A stretch of DNA of 64,000 bases from CAWFLT01 sp963816795 (GCA_963816795.1 CAWFLT010000003.1:62001-126000), one strand, 5' to 3'. Positions 29,731 to 39,808 are shown, numbered from the stretch's first letter. Numbers and translations: made by a program. Notes: generated by a model not told the origin, from the sequence alone.

Positions 29731-30491
29731 CGCTCACCCACCATCGTGACCGGCGATCCCAGCAGGCGCGACAGCCCGACCGCCGCGAGACCACGCTCCA
29801 CGCCTTCGGTGAATCCACGCCGGCCGATGCGCTTGTGCAACGCAATCGGGAGGACGAACTGGCGCCGAACGATAGCCACGCGATACCCGTTGGTCGCGAA
29901 GGCCTGACGGACCTCGCGTTCGGCGATCACGCGATACGCTTCGAAGCGGCCACCAACCAGGTTGCCGGCGCGCCGGGCACCGCTCTCGAGCGCCGCGAAG
30001 CTGCCGAGCGCCGGAAAATCGATGACGACGCGCCACCGCGCGACGCGGCACAGTTCGGTGACGCACGTCTTCCAGTCGATCGCGTGCATCAGGACACGCA
30101 GACTCACCGCGGCATCGACGCTTCGGTCCGCGAACGGCAGCGCATGCGCGTCAGCGACGCCGAAGGGGATGACGACTCCGGCGTCCCTCGCGCGCACCGA
30201 CGCGACGCGCAGCATCTCCTGTGACGCGTCGAGCCCGGTGACGCGAGCTCCCGCGCGTGCGAGGCCGATGGCCGCGCGTCCGGTTCCCGTACCGACGTCG
30301 AGGACCGTTCGGCCGCGCGGCGGCGTCAGCGCGTCGAGCAGGAGGGCTTCCTGGCTTTCGAGCAGATAGCGGCCGATCGGTCCACTGAATCGCAGCGCAT
30401 CGAAGCCCTCGGCGACGTCGCGATCGGCGTAGTGCGCGTAGCTGTAATGGCGGCGGCCGTCACCGGGCTCGGATGGATCGATCGCCGTCAC
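29727..30491 (-). CDS. Class I SAM-dependent methyltransferase
   Basis: 254 residues; motif I VLDVGTGTGRAAIGLARAG, acidic LDAS after strand 2, and ADAHALPFADRSVDAAVS as motif II. It belongs to the Methyltransf_11/25 group used for sugars, quinones and lipids. Position between a glycosyltransferase and a sugar epimerase, with ATGA overlaps to both, suggests it methylates a sugar or a polyprenyl-linked glycan; that is inference. The frame is intact. Confidence 0.8.
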   Translation of the reverse strand: MTAIDPSEPGDGRRHYSYAHYADRDVAEGFDALRFSGPIGRYLLESQEALLLDALTPPRGRTVLDVGTGTGRAAIGLARAGARVTGLDASQEMLRVASVRARDAGVVIPFGVADAHALPFADRSVDAAVSLRVLMHAIDWKTCVTELCRVARWRVVIDFPALGSFAALESGARRAGNLVGGRFEAYRVIAEREVRQAFATNGYRVAIVRRQFVLPIALHKRIGRRGFTEGVERGLAAVGLSRLLGSPVTMVGER

Positions 30492-31687
30492 GCCACCCCT
30501 CGCGCGACCGCCGATGAGCGCGTGCCGAAGAGCACGCCGTAGGCCTGCTCGGTCTTCGCAATGAACGCTTCGTCGGTGTACTTCGTCTCGGCCAGCTCAC
30601 GGGCGCGCTGGCCGATCGCCGCGGCTCGCGCCGGATCGTCGAGCGCGCCGGCCACCGCCGCCCCAAACGCCTCCGGCGTCGGGTCCGCGAGAATGGCGGT
30701 CTGATCGTCAAGCACCTGCGTGTGGGTCCGGAGACGCGTGGCGACAATCGGCCGGCCCGATCGCAGGTACTGGTAGATCTTCAGCGGCGTGTTCGTGCCG
30801 GTCGAGCGCGGCGAGACGAGAATCGTCGCCGCATCGAGATACGTCGGCACTTCCTCGGCCGGACGCTGACCGGTGAAGACGACGATATCCGCAAGACCCA
30901 GCGCCTGAACGCGCGCACGCGCGGCAGCCACCTGGCCGGGATCGCCGCCGACCATGACGAGGCGCGCGTCTGGCCGCCGCTGCCGGACGACGGCCATCGC
31001 GCCGTAAAGAAGATCCAATCCTTGGTACGCCTCGAACGTGCCGGTGTACAGGATCACCGGCGCCGCCTCGGCCAGGCCCAGCGCGGCCTTGATCGACGCT
31101 CCGCTGCCGGGCAGCGGGCGGTCGCCCGAACCGGGGGCGTTTTCAATCAGTACGGTCGGCACGGCCGGATCGACGTCCCGGACGGTGGTCTCCAGATCCT
31201 GACAAATCACGATGACGACACGCGAGCGCCGGATCATCAGACGCTCCGCCCAGCCGAGCACCTTACTCAGCCAGGATCCGCCGCGGTAGCCAAAGTTGGC
31301 CACCTGCTGCGGCAGGCTCGAATGCATGTCGTAGAGATGCGGCTTGCGCAGCGCCCACGCCAGCACGATGCCGATGGCGCCGCCTTCCTCGTGCGAGTGC
31401 ACCGCATCGTAGCGACGGGTCAACGCCAGGCGGCACGCGGTCAGGGCGAGCGCGAGGTCGAGCGGCACCTTGGCCCACGACGGACCGATCTTCACGCGAT
31501 GGAGAAACGGGGGCCGCACGGAACGGTGAATCGTCAAGCCCCGCATGTCGACATCGCGGCCGAACGGATACGTCACGAGATCCACGGTGTGCCCGAGCGT
31601 CGTCAACGCTCGGAGGCGATGGAATTCTGAGAAGGGAGTGCCCCGAGGCTCGAAGAACGGCTCGGGCGCGATCATCAGGATGTGCAT
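30488..31687 (-). CDS. GT4-type glycosyltransferase
   Basis: From ATG 31687 the protein is 399 residues: MHILMIAPEPFFEPRGTPFSE (glycine-rich acceptor loop), VILYTGTFEAYQGLDLLYGAM, LVMVGGDPGQ and YLRSGRPIVATRL. Family 4 GT-B fold. The upstream in-frame codons to 31795 were rejected because homology starts at 31687. It is the first gene of the five-gene minus-strand glycan operon and is divergent from the flippase-like gene, 80 bases away. Confidence 0.87.
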   Translation of the reverse strand: MHILMIAPEPFFEPRGTPFSEFHRLRALTTLGHTVDLVTYPFGRDVDMRGLTIHRSVRPPFLHRVKIGPSWAKVPLDLALALTACRLALTRRYDAVHSHEEGGAIGIVLAWALRKPHLYDMHSSLPQQVANFGYRGGSWLSKVLGWAERLMIRRSRVVIVICQDLETTVRDVDPAVPTVLIENAPGSGDRPLPGSGASIKAALGLAEAAPVILYTGTFEAYQGLDLLYGAMAVVRQRRPDARLVMVGGDPGQVAAARARVQALGLADIVVFTGQRPAEEVPTYLDAATILVSPRSTGTNTPLKIYQYLRSGRPIVATRLRTHTQVLDDQTAILADPTPEAFGAAVAGALDDPARAAAIGQRARELAETKYTDEAFIAKTEQAYGVLFGTRSSAVARGVA

Positions 31688-31767
31688 GCGCGGCGGCCCG
31701 GGCGCGCGGGCGGTGTCACGAACGCTACATGGTACACTAACTGCCCGGCCACGCTGGACCTGACCTC

Positions 31768-32775
31768 TTGAGCCACCACCGAGGACGCACCACACTCATC
31801 TGGGCCGTCAAGATCGTTGTCAGCGTCGGGCTGCTCTATCTGCTGCTGTCCGGCGTCGACCTCGGCCGTCTCTGGGAGCACGTGCGTGGCGCGTCGCTGC
31901 CGTGGCTGGCGCTCGCGCTCGGGCTGTACCTCGTCGTCGTCCTGCTGAGCGCCTGGCGGTGGAGCCTGCTCCTTCATGCGCAGCGCGTGCCGGTGCCCTT
32001 CGGACACCTGACCAATTCGTACCTCGTCGCCACCTTTTTCAACAACTTCCTGCCGTCGAACATCGGCGGCGACGTGATTCGCATTCGCGACAGCGCCCGC
32101 CGCGTCGGATCCAAGACCCTCGCCACGACCGTCATCTTGTTCGACCGCGGCGTTGGCCTCCTCGGCCTGGTCTTCGTCGCGGCGTCGGGCGCGACGGTCG
32201 CGGCCCGGATGAGCGAAGCCATCGGCCCGCTCGGTCCTGGACTTCTCTGGGCGGCCCTCGCGGGCGTGCTGGCGATCGCGCTCTTTCTGCTGCTCATGCC
32301 GCACGGCGTTGGCTTGCTGCTCGGGCCGCTCCGCGCTCTGCATCAGGAATGGGTCGGCGAACGGATCACAAGGCTCACCTCGGCCCTCGCCCGCTTTCGC
32401 GAAGAGCCACGCGCGCTGGTCGCCTGCTTTTTCGGCGCGGTCGCCGTACAGGCGGCGTTCATCGCGTTCTACGCGTCGATCGCGCACGCGTTGGGCTTCC
32501 GCGTGCCGCTGGCGCACCTCGCGATTCTCGTGCCGGTCTCGTTCATCGTGCAGATGCTGCCGGTCTCGGTGAACGGCTGGGGCGTGCGCGAGCAGACGTT
32601 CGTGCTGTACCTCACCCGCCTGGGCCTGCCGAAGGAATCTGCGCTGGCGATGTCGTTCATTGGCGCCGTGCTCATCATGCTCTTCTCGACGACGGGTTTC
32701 GCCGCTTACCTCAGCCGTCGTCACCACCGCCGGCCGGAGCCTGCCCCGACTCCCGGGGTGGCTCCGCGGATGTAG
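31768..32775 (+). CDS. LPTM/UPF0104-type flippase-like integral membrane protein
   Basis: 335 residues with about seven to eight membrane helices, including WAVKIVVSVGLLYLLLSG, WLALALGLYLVVVLLSAWRW, the family motif FFNNFLPSNIGGDVIRI with VILFDRGVGLLGL, and PVSVNGWGVREQ in the second half. These are the lysylphosphatidylglycerol-synthase transmembrane (AglD/MprF-like flippase) marks. In glycan clusters such proteins are thought to move lipid-linked intermediates. A TAA 28 bases upstream closes the frame and no ATG precedes the first helix, so TTG 31768 is the likely start. The 3' end overlaps the convergent neighbour by 65 bases. Confidence 0.85.
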   Translation: MSHHRGRTTLIWAVKIVVSVGLLYLLLSGVDLGRLWEHVRGASLPWLALALGLYLVVVLLSAWRWSLLLHAQRVPVPFGHLTNSYLVATFFNNFLPSNIGGDVIRIRDSARRVGSKTLATTVILFDRGVGLLGLVFVAASGATVAARMSEAIGPLGPGLLWAALAGVLAIALFLLLMPHGVGLLLGPLRALHQEWVGERITRLTSALARFREEPRALVACFFGAVAVQAAFIAFYASIAHALGFRVPLAHLAILVPVSFIVQMLPVSVNGWGVREQTFVLYLTRLGLPKESALAMSFIGAVLIMLFSTTGFAAYLSRRHHRRPEPAPTPGVAPRM

Positions 32776-34399
32776 TTGGTGGCCGGTCCACGCTGGCCAC
32801 CGGCCAGCCCACGATTTCGTACAGCCGCACGTTGTCGTCCCGCGTCAGTTCGCGCAGGTACTTCTCGTAGGGAGGAAAGCGCGCGAGCAGGATTTCCTGG
32901 TACTGAGGCAGGTAGTCGTTCAAGTGCACGACGACGTAGCGCACGCCTCTCGCCTTCAGCATGGCAAACGACGCATCGTCGGGGAATCTCGTCATCAGGT
33001 TGGCCACGGCGTCGTAGTCCGGCGGGATGAGATCGCTGTAACCGTTCAACAGCGGCTGCCAGTGATAGGTCGATCCGAACAGGAACCGCGTATGCGTCCA
33101 GTACTCGTTGCGCTTGTAATTGAAGAGCAACTCGACGACGGGACCGCGCGGCAACTGGGCCAGCATCTGATAGGCGCGTGGCACGGGCGGCGCGGCGTCC
33201 AGCGGCCACGGCACGAACAGCTCAGCGGCAACGACGGGCACGATCAGATACGCGAGCCAGGGCCGGCGCCGGGTTAGATGCCGGACGCCGAACCCAGCCA
33301 GGACCGCGAGCGCAAAGACAACGACAATGCCGAGCCGGACCGGAGTGCGGAGCAGCGACATCATCGGCACCACCGCGGCCAGGAGCGAGTAGAGTCCGAG
33401 TTTCGGCCCGAACGACGCCCAGAGCGCCGCGGCGCTCAGCGTGACGTAGGTCCAGACCACGCGCCGATCGGCCGGCAGGACCGAACGAAGGCCCGCGACA
33501 ATTCCGACACCCGCGAGTATCAGCAAGGCCACGCCGGGGAACACTGATTCCGGAGCGCCCTGGTTCCAGGCCTGGTGCGAAAGCGACGGCGACGTCGCGT
33601 ACGCCGCCAGCGACGCCGAATACCCCTGAATCTCCTCGGTGCCGAATGCGACCGCGGCGCCGCTGCCGGCGCGAGCTCGAAGGTACGGCACGAGGACCGG
33701 AACGACGAGGACACCGGCCACGGCGGCACCGGCCGCCAGGCCGATCCAATACGTGATCGCGCGCGTCGCGAGAAGCAGGGCGACCAGGCCGAGTGACAGG
33801 CCGGCGAAAATTCCATAGTAGGCACAACCCAGCGCGGCAGCGGCCAGCGCGGCGCCGAGCGCGGCGCCGCGCATCAGACTCGGCTCGGCGCGCAGCCGAT
33901 GAAACGTCAGGAACACCAGCGGCAGCCCGAAGGTCATCAACAGCTGAATGTGTGCGGTGTGGACCAGGACGAACGGACAGAACGTGTAGGCCGTCGCGGC
34001 GACCAGCCCGGCGGCGCTCGAGCCCGTGAGATGTCGTACGAGCGCCCACATGCAGATGACCGACAGCGCCAGGCCGAGGAGCACCGCGGCGTTCAGCGCC
34101 GCGATCGCACTTCCGGTCGCGGCGTACGCCGGCAGACCCAACACGCCGGCGACGAGGTTCAGCTCCGAGTACGCCAGCGTGCCCGTATGCGGATGGAAGA
34201 TGTTGGCGTTGTACAGCTCGGCAGGATCGGTGAGCAACGCGTGTCCGATCCAGCCGATGTTCCAGATGCTGAATTTTCCGTCGCCGCTGCGGATCCGCCC
34301 GAGCGTGTCGAATCCGGTGATCGTCGGGTACGTCATCACGGCCACGAGCACGGCCGTCGCCGCCAGCATCACGAGCCACTCACGACGATGGGTGGTCAT
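32711..34399 (-). CDS. Multi-pass GT-C-like membrane protein (putative glycosyltransferase)
   Basis: 562 residues with roughly 12 hydrophobic helices from residue 10 to about 440, then a soluble C-terminal region (about 460-562). The first loop has GDGKFSIWNIGWIGHALLTD and NANIFHPHTGTLAYSE, the acidic 'D' plus 'anifyP' pattern of GT-C or YfhO-like membrane sugar-transfer proteins. The C-terminal RYVVVHLNDYLP region lies outside the membrane. It follows the next gene by only five bases and forms the end of a GT4 - GT-C - GT-C unit on the minus strand. The exact reaction is not shown. Confidence 0.7.
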   Translation of the reverse strand: MTTHRREWLVMLAATAVLVAVMTYPTITGFDTLGRIRSGDGKFSIWNIGWIGHALLTDPAELYNANIFHPHTGTLAYSELNLVAGVLGLPAYAATGSAIAALNAAVLLGLALSVICMWALVRHLTGSSAAGLVAATAYTFCPFVLVHTAHIQLLMTFGLPLVFLTFHRLRAEPSLMRGAALGAALAAAALGCAYYGIFAGLSLGLVALLLATRAITYWIGLAAGAAVAGVLVVPVLVPYLRARAGSGAAVAFGTEEIQGYSASLAAYATSPSLSHQAWNQGAPESVFPGVALLILAGVGIVAGLRSVLPADRRVVWTYVTLSAAALWASFGPKLGLYSLLAAVVPMMSLLRTPVRLGIVVVFALAVLAGFGVRHLTRRRPWLAYLIVPVVAAELFVPWPLDAAPPVPRAYQMLAQLPRGPVVELLFNYKRNEYWTHTRFLFGSTYHWQPLLNGYSDLIPPDYDAVANLMTRFPDDASFAMLKARGVRYVVVHLNDYLPQYQEILLARFPPYEKYLRELTRDDNVRLYEIVGWPVASVDRPPTTSAEPPRESGQAPAGGGDDG

Positions 34400-34404
34400 C
34401 GTGG

Positions 34405-36309
34405 TTACTGAGTGATGATCGGCTTGACGTTCACGCCGAGGTATCGCACGTCGGGTGACGTCGGGTCGCGGAGACGCGGCACGAAGCCGCGCCCGGCGGT
34501 GATCGAGAGCTCCCAGATGTAGGCCGGGGTTTCCCGATCCTTCTTGTAGGGAAAGCCCGGACCGAGCTCCAGGACCAGTTGCTGGTTGGTGCCAGCCGCG
34601 AGCGAAAACGGATGCGACGTCCCGCGGAACCTCACGTTGCCGGTGGCGGCGATCGGTCCGGCGAGCAAGGTGATCGCGAGGCGGCGGTACGGTCGATCGG
34701 TCTTGATCAGGACGTCCGCGCGCGATTCACCTCGTACCCAGAAGCTGCGGTCGTCTTCACGCAGATACGCGTTCCCGTCCAGGTAGTAGATCTGAAAATT
34801 GATCTGCCCTTCACCTTCCGGACCGTACCAGAACACACGCTGATCGCGGTTGACGTTGATCGGCAAGTCATTGATGTTCGTCAGCTCGGCCGGGAGCCAG
34901 CGGAACGGCCCGGTTTCTGGCGCGACCCACGGTCTGACAGAGGCGTCGAACGGATCCATCACCAGGCGAGCGACGAACAGGCCACCCACCAGCCACATCA
35001 CGATGGCTGAACGGACCGAGGCGGCCGCGGGCAGGAGGAACAGGCACAGTCCATAGGCGCCGACGAAGTAGCGATTCCCGACCGATCCGCCGCTGCCGAA
35101 ATACGTGTAGGGCTGCGAGACGACGAAAATCAGCATCTGCACGATGACGCCAGCGAGGACGAGCCATTGCCACGCCGGCCGCCGCCGTGGCGCGGCCACG
35201 AGCAAGATTGTCGCGACCACCGCCGGGAAGAAGTAGGGGACGAGTCCCCCGTAGCGGCCGACGACGAAGTAGACGACATTCGCCGACAGGTTCGACCAGA
35301 ACACGTCGGGATCGAGAATCGCGTCGCCCCGGCCCTCGTTGCGCCCGCGCGGATTACCGACGTCGAATGTCTTGTCGGGCGTCTGAAACGGGAAGCCGTC
35401 GTCGATGTAAAACGTGCTCCGTACCCCGCCCTGATAGTTCCAGTCGCCGGTGACCGTCGTGTTGATCCCGAAGAGCGCCAGTGTCACGCCGGCGAAGATC
35501 GCCGTGGTCACGAGCGCCTGACGCCATTGCCGACGCCAGGCGAGCCACCCGAGCATCGGCAGCAGCAGGAGGACGTTCGTCACCTTTGAGAACGTCAGAA
35601 TGCCGAACAAGGCGGCCGCAATGCCATCACTGCGCGGACCGTGCACCCACGGGCTCCCGGAACCGGCGGGTGTGTCGCTGAGTTTGTGCAGCCAGAAAAA
35701 ATACGCCAGCAGCCCGAGCGAAAAGTTGAAGAGCTCTGGCGCGATCCACGAAAAATAGACGGGCACCACGGACGCAAAGACGAAGGCGCCGGCCAGCAGG
35801 AGTCCGGCGGTCACGCCGGATCGCGCGCTGACGAAGAGGTACGCGGCGAGAAACGCCGCCGTCAGCAGCAACGCGTTGAACAACAGGAACCCATTGGTCC
35901 CGAACAGCCAGACGAACGGCGCCGCCAGCGCCGGGTAGATGAACGACTTTCCGTAATAGAGCCGGCCCGGATCGGCGTCCGGCCGTCCGTCGATGGCGAC
36001 AAACGGCGGCGAGGCGGTCAGGTGCGCACCGGTGGGATGCTGTCCGCGCTTCAGAAACACGCCGGCAGGCCCGCTGGGGTATTCCTTCCAGGTCCGCTCG
36101 AGATCCTCGTGGCGATACGCGAGGTCGCCGTCGGCGGCCAGGCTGTGCCCCATCATGTAGTACGTCGCCTCGTCCCCCTTGAAACCGCCGGTCGCGGGCA
36201 CGTTCACGAACAAGCCGAATCCGGCGTAGATCGCGAAGATCACGAGCGCGGCCAGTAGTCCGGCACGCCGCCGGGACGCGGCAGGCGTCGCCGCGGGCGA
36301 CTCACTCAC
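34405..36309 (-). CDS. GT39-like (dolichyl-phosphate-mannose mannosyltransferase-type) membrane protein
   Basis: 634 residues from GTG 36309: one N-terminal helix (AGLLAALVIFAIYAGFGLF), then the catalytic first loop GGFKGDEATYYMMGHSLA with the acidic D-E pair of GT-C enzymes, about ten further helices and a C-terminal soluble domain (about 430-634). It would use a polyprenyl-phosphate sugar outside the cytoplasmic membrane. The start overlaps the upstream GT4 stop by four bases (GTGA). An apparent 1040-residue fusion with that GT4 is only the effect of a frameshift in the GT4, so it is treated as a separate gene. Confidence 0.75.
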   Translation of the reverse strand: MSESPAATPAASRRRAGLLAALVIFAIYAGFGLFVNVPATGGFKGDEATYYMMGHSLAADGDLAYRHEDLERTWKEYPSGPAGVFLKRGQHPTGAHLTASPPFVAIDGRPDADPGRLYYGKSFIYPALAAPFVWLFGTNGFLLFNALLLTAAFLAAYLFVSARSGVTAGLLLAGAFVFASVVPVYFSWIAPELFNFSLGLLAYFFWLHKLSDTPAGSGSPWVHGPRSDGIAAALFGILTFSKVTNVLLLLPMLGWLAWRRQWRQALVTTAIFAGVTLALFGINTTVTGDWNYQGGVRSTFYIDDGFPFQTPDKTFDVGNPRGRNEGRGDAILDPDVFWSNLSANVVYFVVGRYGGLVPYFFPAVVATILLVAAPRRRPAWQWLVLAGVIVQMLIFVVSQPYTYFGSGGSVGNRYFVGAYGLCLFLLPAAASVRSAIVMWLVGGLFVARLVMDPFDASVRPWVAPETGPFRWLPAELTNINDLPINVNRDQRVFWYGPEGEGQINFQIYYLDGNAYLREDDRSFWVRGESRADVLIKTDRPYRRLAITLLAGPIAATGNVRFRGTSHPFSLAAGTNQQLVLELGPGFPYKKDRETPAYIWELSITAGRGFVPRLRDPTSPDVRYLGVNVKPIITQ

Positions 36310-37527
36310 GAGGAGGCGTCTCCGGTGAGGAACGAGAGGTCCGTCGTGCCGACGATGTCGCGTCGCGTCGCGCGGGACGACTGCACGAGGATGTCGTAGA
36401 GGCGCTCCATCTTGCGCACGAAGGTCGCGATATCGAACTGGTGCGACGCCACGGCCGCCGCGCTGCCGAGCTGAGCGCGCAGCGCGGGATCCTCGATCAG
36501 GCGCGCGATGCCGGCGGCCAGCGCCGCGCTGTCGCGACGCGGCACGATCAACGCGGTCCGTTCGTGCGTCGAGCACTTCGACGAGGCCGTCGGCATCGGT
36601 CGCGACGATCGGCCGCCCGGCCGCCATCGCCTCGAAGACCGTGAGCGGCGTCCCTTCCCAGAGGGACGGAAACACGCTGAGATCGAACGCGCTCAGCACG
36701 CGCGACACGTCGCGCACGAATCCGCCGAACACGAACCGATCGCCCAACTGCAGTTGCGCGGCCTGTGCCTGGAGCGAGGCGAGCAGCGGGCCTTCACCGA
36801 ACAGGAAGAAGCGTGCACGCGGGTGGGCGTCGAGGACGCGCCGCGCCGCCTCGACCAGGAACTCGTTCCCTTTCGAATCGTGGAGCCGGGTGACCGTCCC
36901 GATCACCACGTCGTCCGGTCCGGCGCCGATTTCCGCGCGGATGGCGGCCACTTCCGCCGCGGTTCGCGTGACGCCGAACTCCTCGAGCGGCGCGCCGAGA
37001 TACACCACCCGCACACGGCTGGAAGGAATCTGCCGCGCCTCGATGACGAACCGCGCGGTGCTCCGGGACACGGCGATGGCGATGTCAGTGAACGGCGCCA
37101 GCACGCGATCCGCGACCTTCTGAAACCACGGGGTCGACGTCAGGTTCGCGTGCTCGTGCACCACGACCGGCAGGCGCCGACGCGCGGCGGCCAGGCGCCC
37201 GAACGTGGTCGCGCCGTAACCGTGCAGGTGCAGGAGATCGACCTGCTTCCGGTCGATCACCCGAAGGAGCGCGGGGAGCGTCGTCGGATCGAACTTCCCC
37301 TTTTCCAGGTAGGTGATGTCCACGCCCAGATCGTCGAGGGTCTCTTCGGACACATCGCGGCGGCGGAGGCTCACCAGAGAGACCGTGAAGCGGGAGCGAT
37401 CGAAGCGCGGCAACATCCACGCGAACAATCGTTTAACGCCGTGCATCCGGGAACCGTCCCACCCCAGGTGGTCGCAGACGTGAAGCACCCGCAGGGGTCG
37501 TTTTAGCGACGGTGACGCTGTTGGCAT
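36306..37527 (-). CDS. GT4-type glycosyltransferase, one frameshift
   Basis: About 406 residues: MPTASPSLKRPLRVLHVCDH, acceptor side with GVKRLFAWMLPRF, then IGTVTRLHDSKGNEFLVEAA, FFLFGEGPLLASL and PSLWEGTPLTVFEAMAAGRP (E-x7-E). The frame breaks at about 36570, after GRPIVATDADGLVEVL; the true C-terminus in the other frame reads TALIVPRRDSAALAAGIARLI to LSFLTGDASS. It starts the three-gene minus-strand unit with the two membrane enzymes. G-rich sequence (GGGGGTGGGGGGGT) lies just upstream of the start. Confidence 0.85.
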
Positions 37528-37678
37528 GCGATCGCGCGTAGGCAGGTCATTTTAGAGCCCGGGGGTGGGGGGGTCAACGCGGCGAGGACAGGCGACGACG
37601 GACCGCTACAGGCCGATAGGGGTCGTTCCGATACTCACCGTGTTGGGGTGTCCCTCGATCTCTCGGTGGAGAAGGTAT

Positions 37679-38850
37679 ATGACGAAGTTCTTACGCTGTC
37701 TCACGATACTGCTGGTACCCGCGCTCGCCGGCTGTGAACGGACAAAGAGCGCCAACCCGCTCAGTCCCAGTTTGGCCGGTCCGATTGCCGGTGTCACGAT
37801 CACACCGCCAGCGATGCTCGAGCCGGCCAACCTCCGGAGCATCCCGGAGAAGGACCAGCCCGTCGTTCTGGTCGTCGGCAACTCGTCCACGACCTCGGTG
37901 CGGCCGTATACGATGCGCTTCGAGCTCGCCACCGATGCCGCCTTCATGTCGGTCATCCTCAGGCGCGACGGCGTGGCGCCTGGCAGCTCGTCAACGCGGC
38001 TGGTGCTGGGCGATCGTCTCACGGCCGGTCGCACGTACTACTGGAGGGTCAGGGCAGACGACGGCGCCAACCGGAGCGACTGGTCGTCGACCCACGCCTT
38101 CACGCTGCTCATCCCGATTGTGTTGGGCACACCGGAACCCCGGTTCCCGGTTGCCAGCGCCACGGTGTCGACGGGCACGCCGGAGTTCCGAGTGGCCAAT
38201 GGCGTCTCGTCGGGTCCGCATTCGGAGCTGTACTACCAGTTCCAGATTGCGACCGATCCGAACTTCGCCAACATCACGACCAACGCGGACGTCCCACAGG
38301 ACCCAGGCGGTGAGACTCGGTACACGATGCCGCCAGTGCCGGCGTACGACAGCACGTTCTATTGGCGCTCGCGCCTCTACGACTCGACCACGACGGGGAC
38401 CTGGTCGCGGGTCGAATCGTTCCGATCGGGGCCCGCTCCCCGCCGCCACCGCCGCCGCCGCCACCCGTGAGTGCCGGACCAATCGTCCCGGCAGGCAACT
38501 GGCAGGCCTGCGCGTCGCTGACCGGCGACAAGGAGCGGCTGGTCCAATGCGTGCACGCCGCGATCCGTCCAGGCGCGTCTTCAACGGTCGCTTTCGAGGT
38601 GACAAAGCGCGTGGCGTGGCTGCTGCGTGGAGAAGGCGCGGGCCTGCTCATCAAGCCCGGCGGCGAGAACATCATCAGCTGGGCCGGTTATTCGTTTTCG
38701 ATCGGCCGGATCGTGTATCCGAACGGCCGCCTTGTGAAAGTGCTCGGCGACGTCGGCGATGGCGGTGCGAACTCCCCAGGCTGGCACGAAGAAGGCACCG
38801 ACCGCGAGCTGATCCCGCGTTACGTACCGGCGATCAACCCTGGGGGATAG
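37679..38850 (+). CDS. Surface lipoprotein: two FnIII-like domains, polyproline linker and an 'FEVTKRVAW' C-terminal domain; frameshift
   Basis: ATG 37679 is preceded by GGAGAAGG. Residues 1-19 (MTKFLRCLTILLVPALAGC) are a lipoprotein signal with lipobox LAGC. Two beta-rich domains follow, each with the FnIII-like 'tYYWRVRA..g..SdWSs..tF' pattern. After a frame break near 38420 there is a run of prolines (PPPPPPPPPP) and a 110-residue domain starting CASLTGDKERLVQCVH and containing FEVTKRVAWLLRGEGAGL, WAGYSFSIGRI and YVPAINPGG. That last domain recurs in the lipoprotein at 57266 and is not recognised. It is probably exposed on the cell surface or in the periplasm. Convergent with 38917; a hairpin repeat lies between. 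Confidence 0.7.
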
Positions 38851-38865
38851 AGACCTCGCGGATAG

Positions 38866-38914
38866 GACACCGGGTGTCGTTTGCAGGCGAAAAGCGTAAA
38901 CGACACCCGGTGTC
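38866..38914. repeat. Inverted repeat GACACCGGGTGTC family, copy 2; possible bidirectional terminator
   Basis: Arms 38866-38882 and 38898-38914 are perfect 17-base reverse complements. Each arm begins with the 13-base palindrome GACACCGGGTGTC, and the sequence runs into TTTT on the plus strand. It sits between two convergent stops (38850 and 38917), where a bidirectional terminator would be expected. Confidence 0.8.
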
Positions 38915-38916
38915 TT

Positions 38917-39645
38917 TTAGAATCTGACCCGCAACCCGCCGCCGAACTGGAAGCCGCCCATGTCCATCTTCTCGGTGGGGGTCAGGTCGCCGTCCGCGGC
39001 CTGAAAGCGCATGAACCCGCCGACGCCGACCTGTTTGCTCAGGAGCCAGCGGACGTCGACGCCAAGCGTGTAGCCCCAAGCCGAGGCTTTGATGGTCTCC
39101 TGCGAGATGGTCACGGTCGGTCCGCTGGGGCCTTCGGCAATCGTCGTGTTCGTCACCATGTCCTGCGCCAGCTTTCCGTACGACGGGCCCACGAACGCCA
39201 TGACGTCGACTTTGTCGGTCACCGGAATGACGTAGGTGACCGGGATGCCGATGAACGTTTCGCGGCGCTGCAGGCCGGGAATCGACCCGCTGACGACACG
39301 CGGCTGATTGAAGGCGATCGGGTCGGGAATACTGGCCGAGTAGCTGCCGTCGGCGTCGGCCGAGCGGCGCGCGAAGCTCATGCCGACCGCGACGTTGTTC
39401 CACACGCGATATCCACCGGAGAGGTCGAAGAACGCGCTGCCTCCGTGAGACTGGCTGGTTTCGACGGTGGCGACCTCTTCGTACAAATCCCGCGAGAGCG
39501 AGGTCGTGAAGTCGTTCGACTTGCCCTGCCCGCCTATATTCACATTGAGGAATCCGCGATCCTGCCACTGAAGGATCTGAGCGGACCCCGGTCGAGCGCC
39601 GACGAGCAGCAGCCCACACGCCAATATCGCGATCTTCTGAATCAT
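38917..39645 (-). CDS. Outer-membrane beta-barrel protein (OmpA/OmpW-like porin fold)
   Basis: 242 residues with signal peptide (MIQKIAILACGLLLVGARPGSA) and eight-strand-like barrel: FFDLSGGYRVWNNVAVGMSF, TYVIPVTDKVDVMAFVGPSYG, WGYTLGVDVRWLL and a terminal strand GGFQFGGGLRVRF ending in Phe. This is the usual layout of small outer-membrane barrels; substrate or role unknown. It is divergent from the lipoprotein at 39809 with a 163-base shared upstream region. The frame is intact. Confidence 0.75.
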   Translation of the reverse strand: MIQKIAILACGLLLVGARPGSAQILQWQDRGFLNVNIGGQGKSNDFTTSLSRDLYEEVATVETSQSHGGSAFFDLSGGYRVWNNVAVGMSFARRSADADGSYSASIPDPIAFNQPRVVSGSIPGLQRRETFIGIPVTYVIPVTDKVDVMAFVGPSYGKLAQDMVTNTTIAEGPSGPTVTISQETIKASAWGYTLGVDVRWLLSKQVGVGGFMRFQAADGDLTPTEKMDMGGFQFGGGLRVRF

Positions 39646-39732
39646 TCACCCCTCACTGCGGTGAAGCTCTGCAGCCCCTCCGCCGATACATCATGTAAAT
39701 CGAGTTGTCGAACTTCCGGCCGCGTCAACGAG

Positions 39733-39738
39733 TGCGGT
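39733..39738 (+). promoter_or_regulatory. Possible -10 box in the divergent region
   Basis: TATTAT(AAC) stands out in the otherwise GC-rich 163-base region between two divergent surface-protein genes and is about 70 bases before the ATG at 39809. No clear -35 box is seen, and the same AT-rich patch could serve the opposite strand. Confidence 0.3.
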
Positions 39739-39808
39739 ATTATAACGCGCGATTTGCGGCAGCGTGGGTGACTGAGTACCCGTCGCCCGGATCAGAAGCA
39801 GGACAGGC

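Noticed and set aside
34405..37527. A 1040-residue GT4 plus membrane-glycosyltransferase fusion
   Set aside because: The join exists only because of a one-base shift in the GT4 gene; the GT4 C-terminus is found in the other frame and the second gene has its own GTG start with GTGA overlap.
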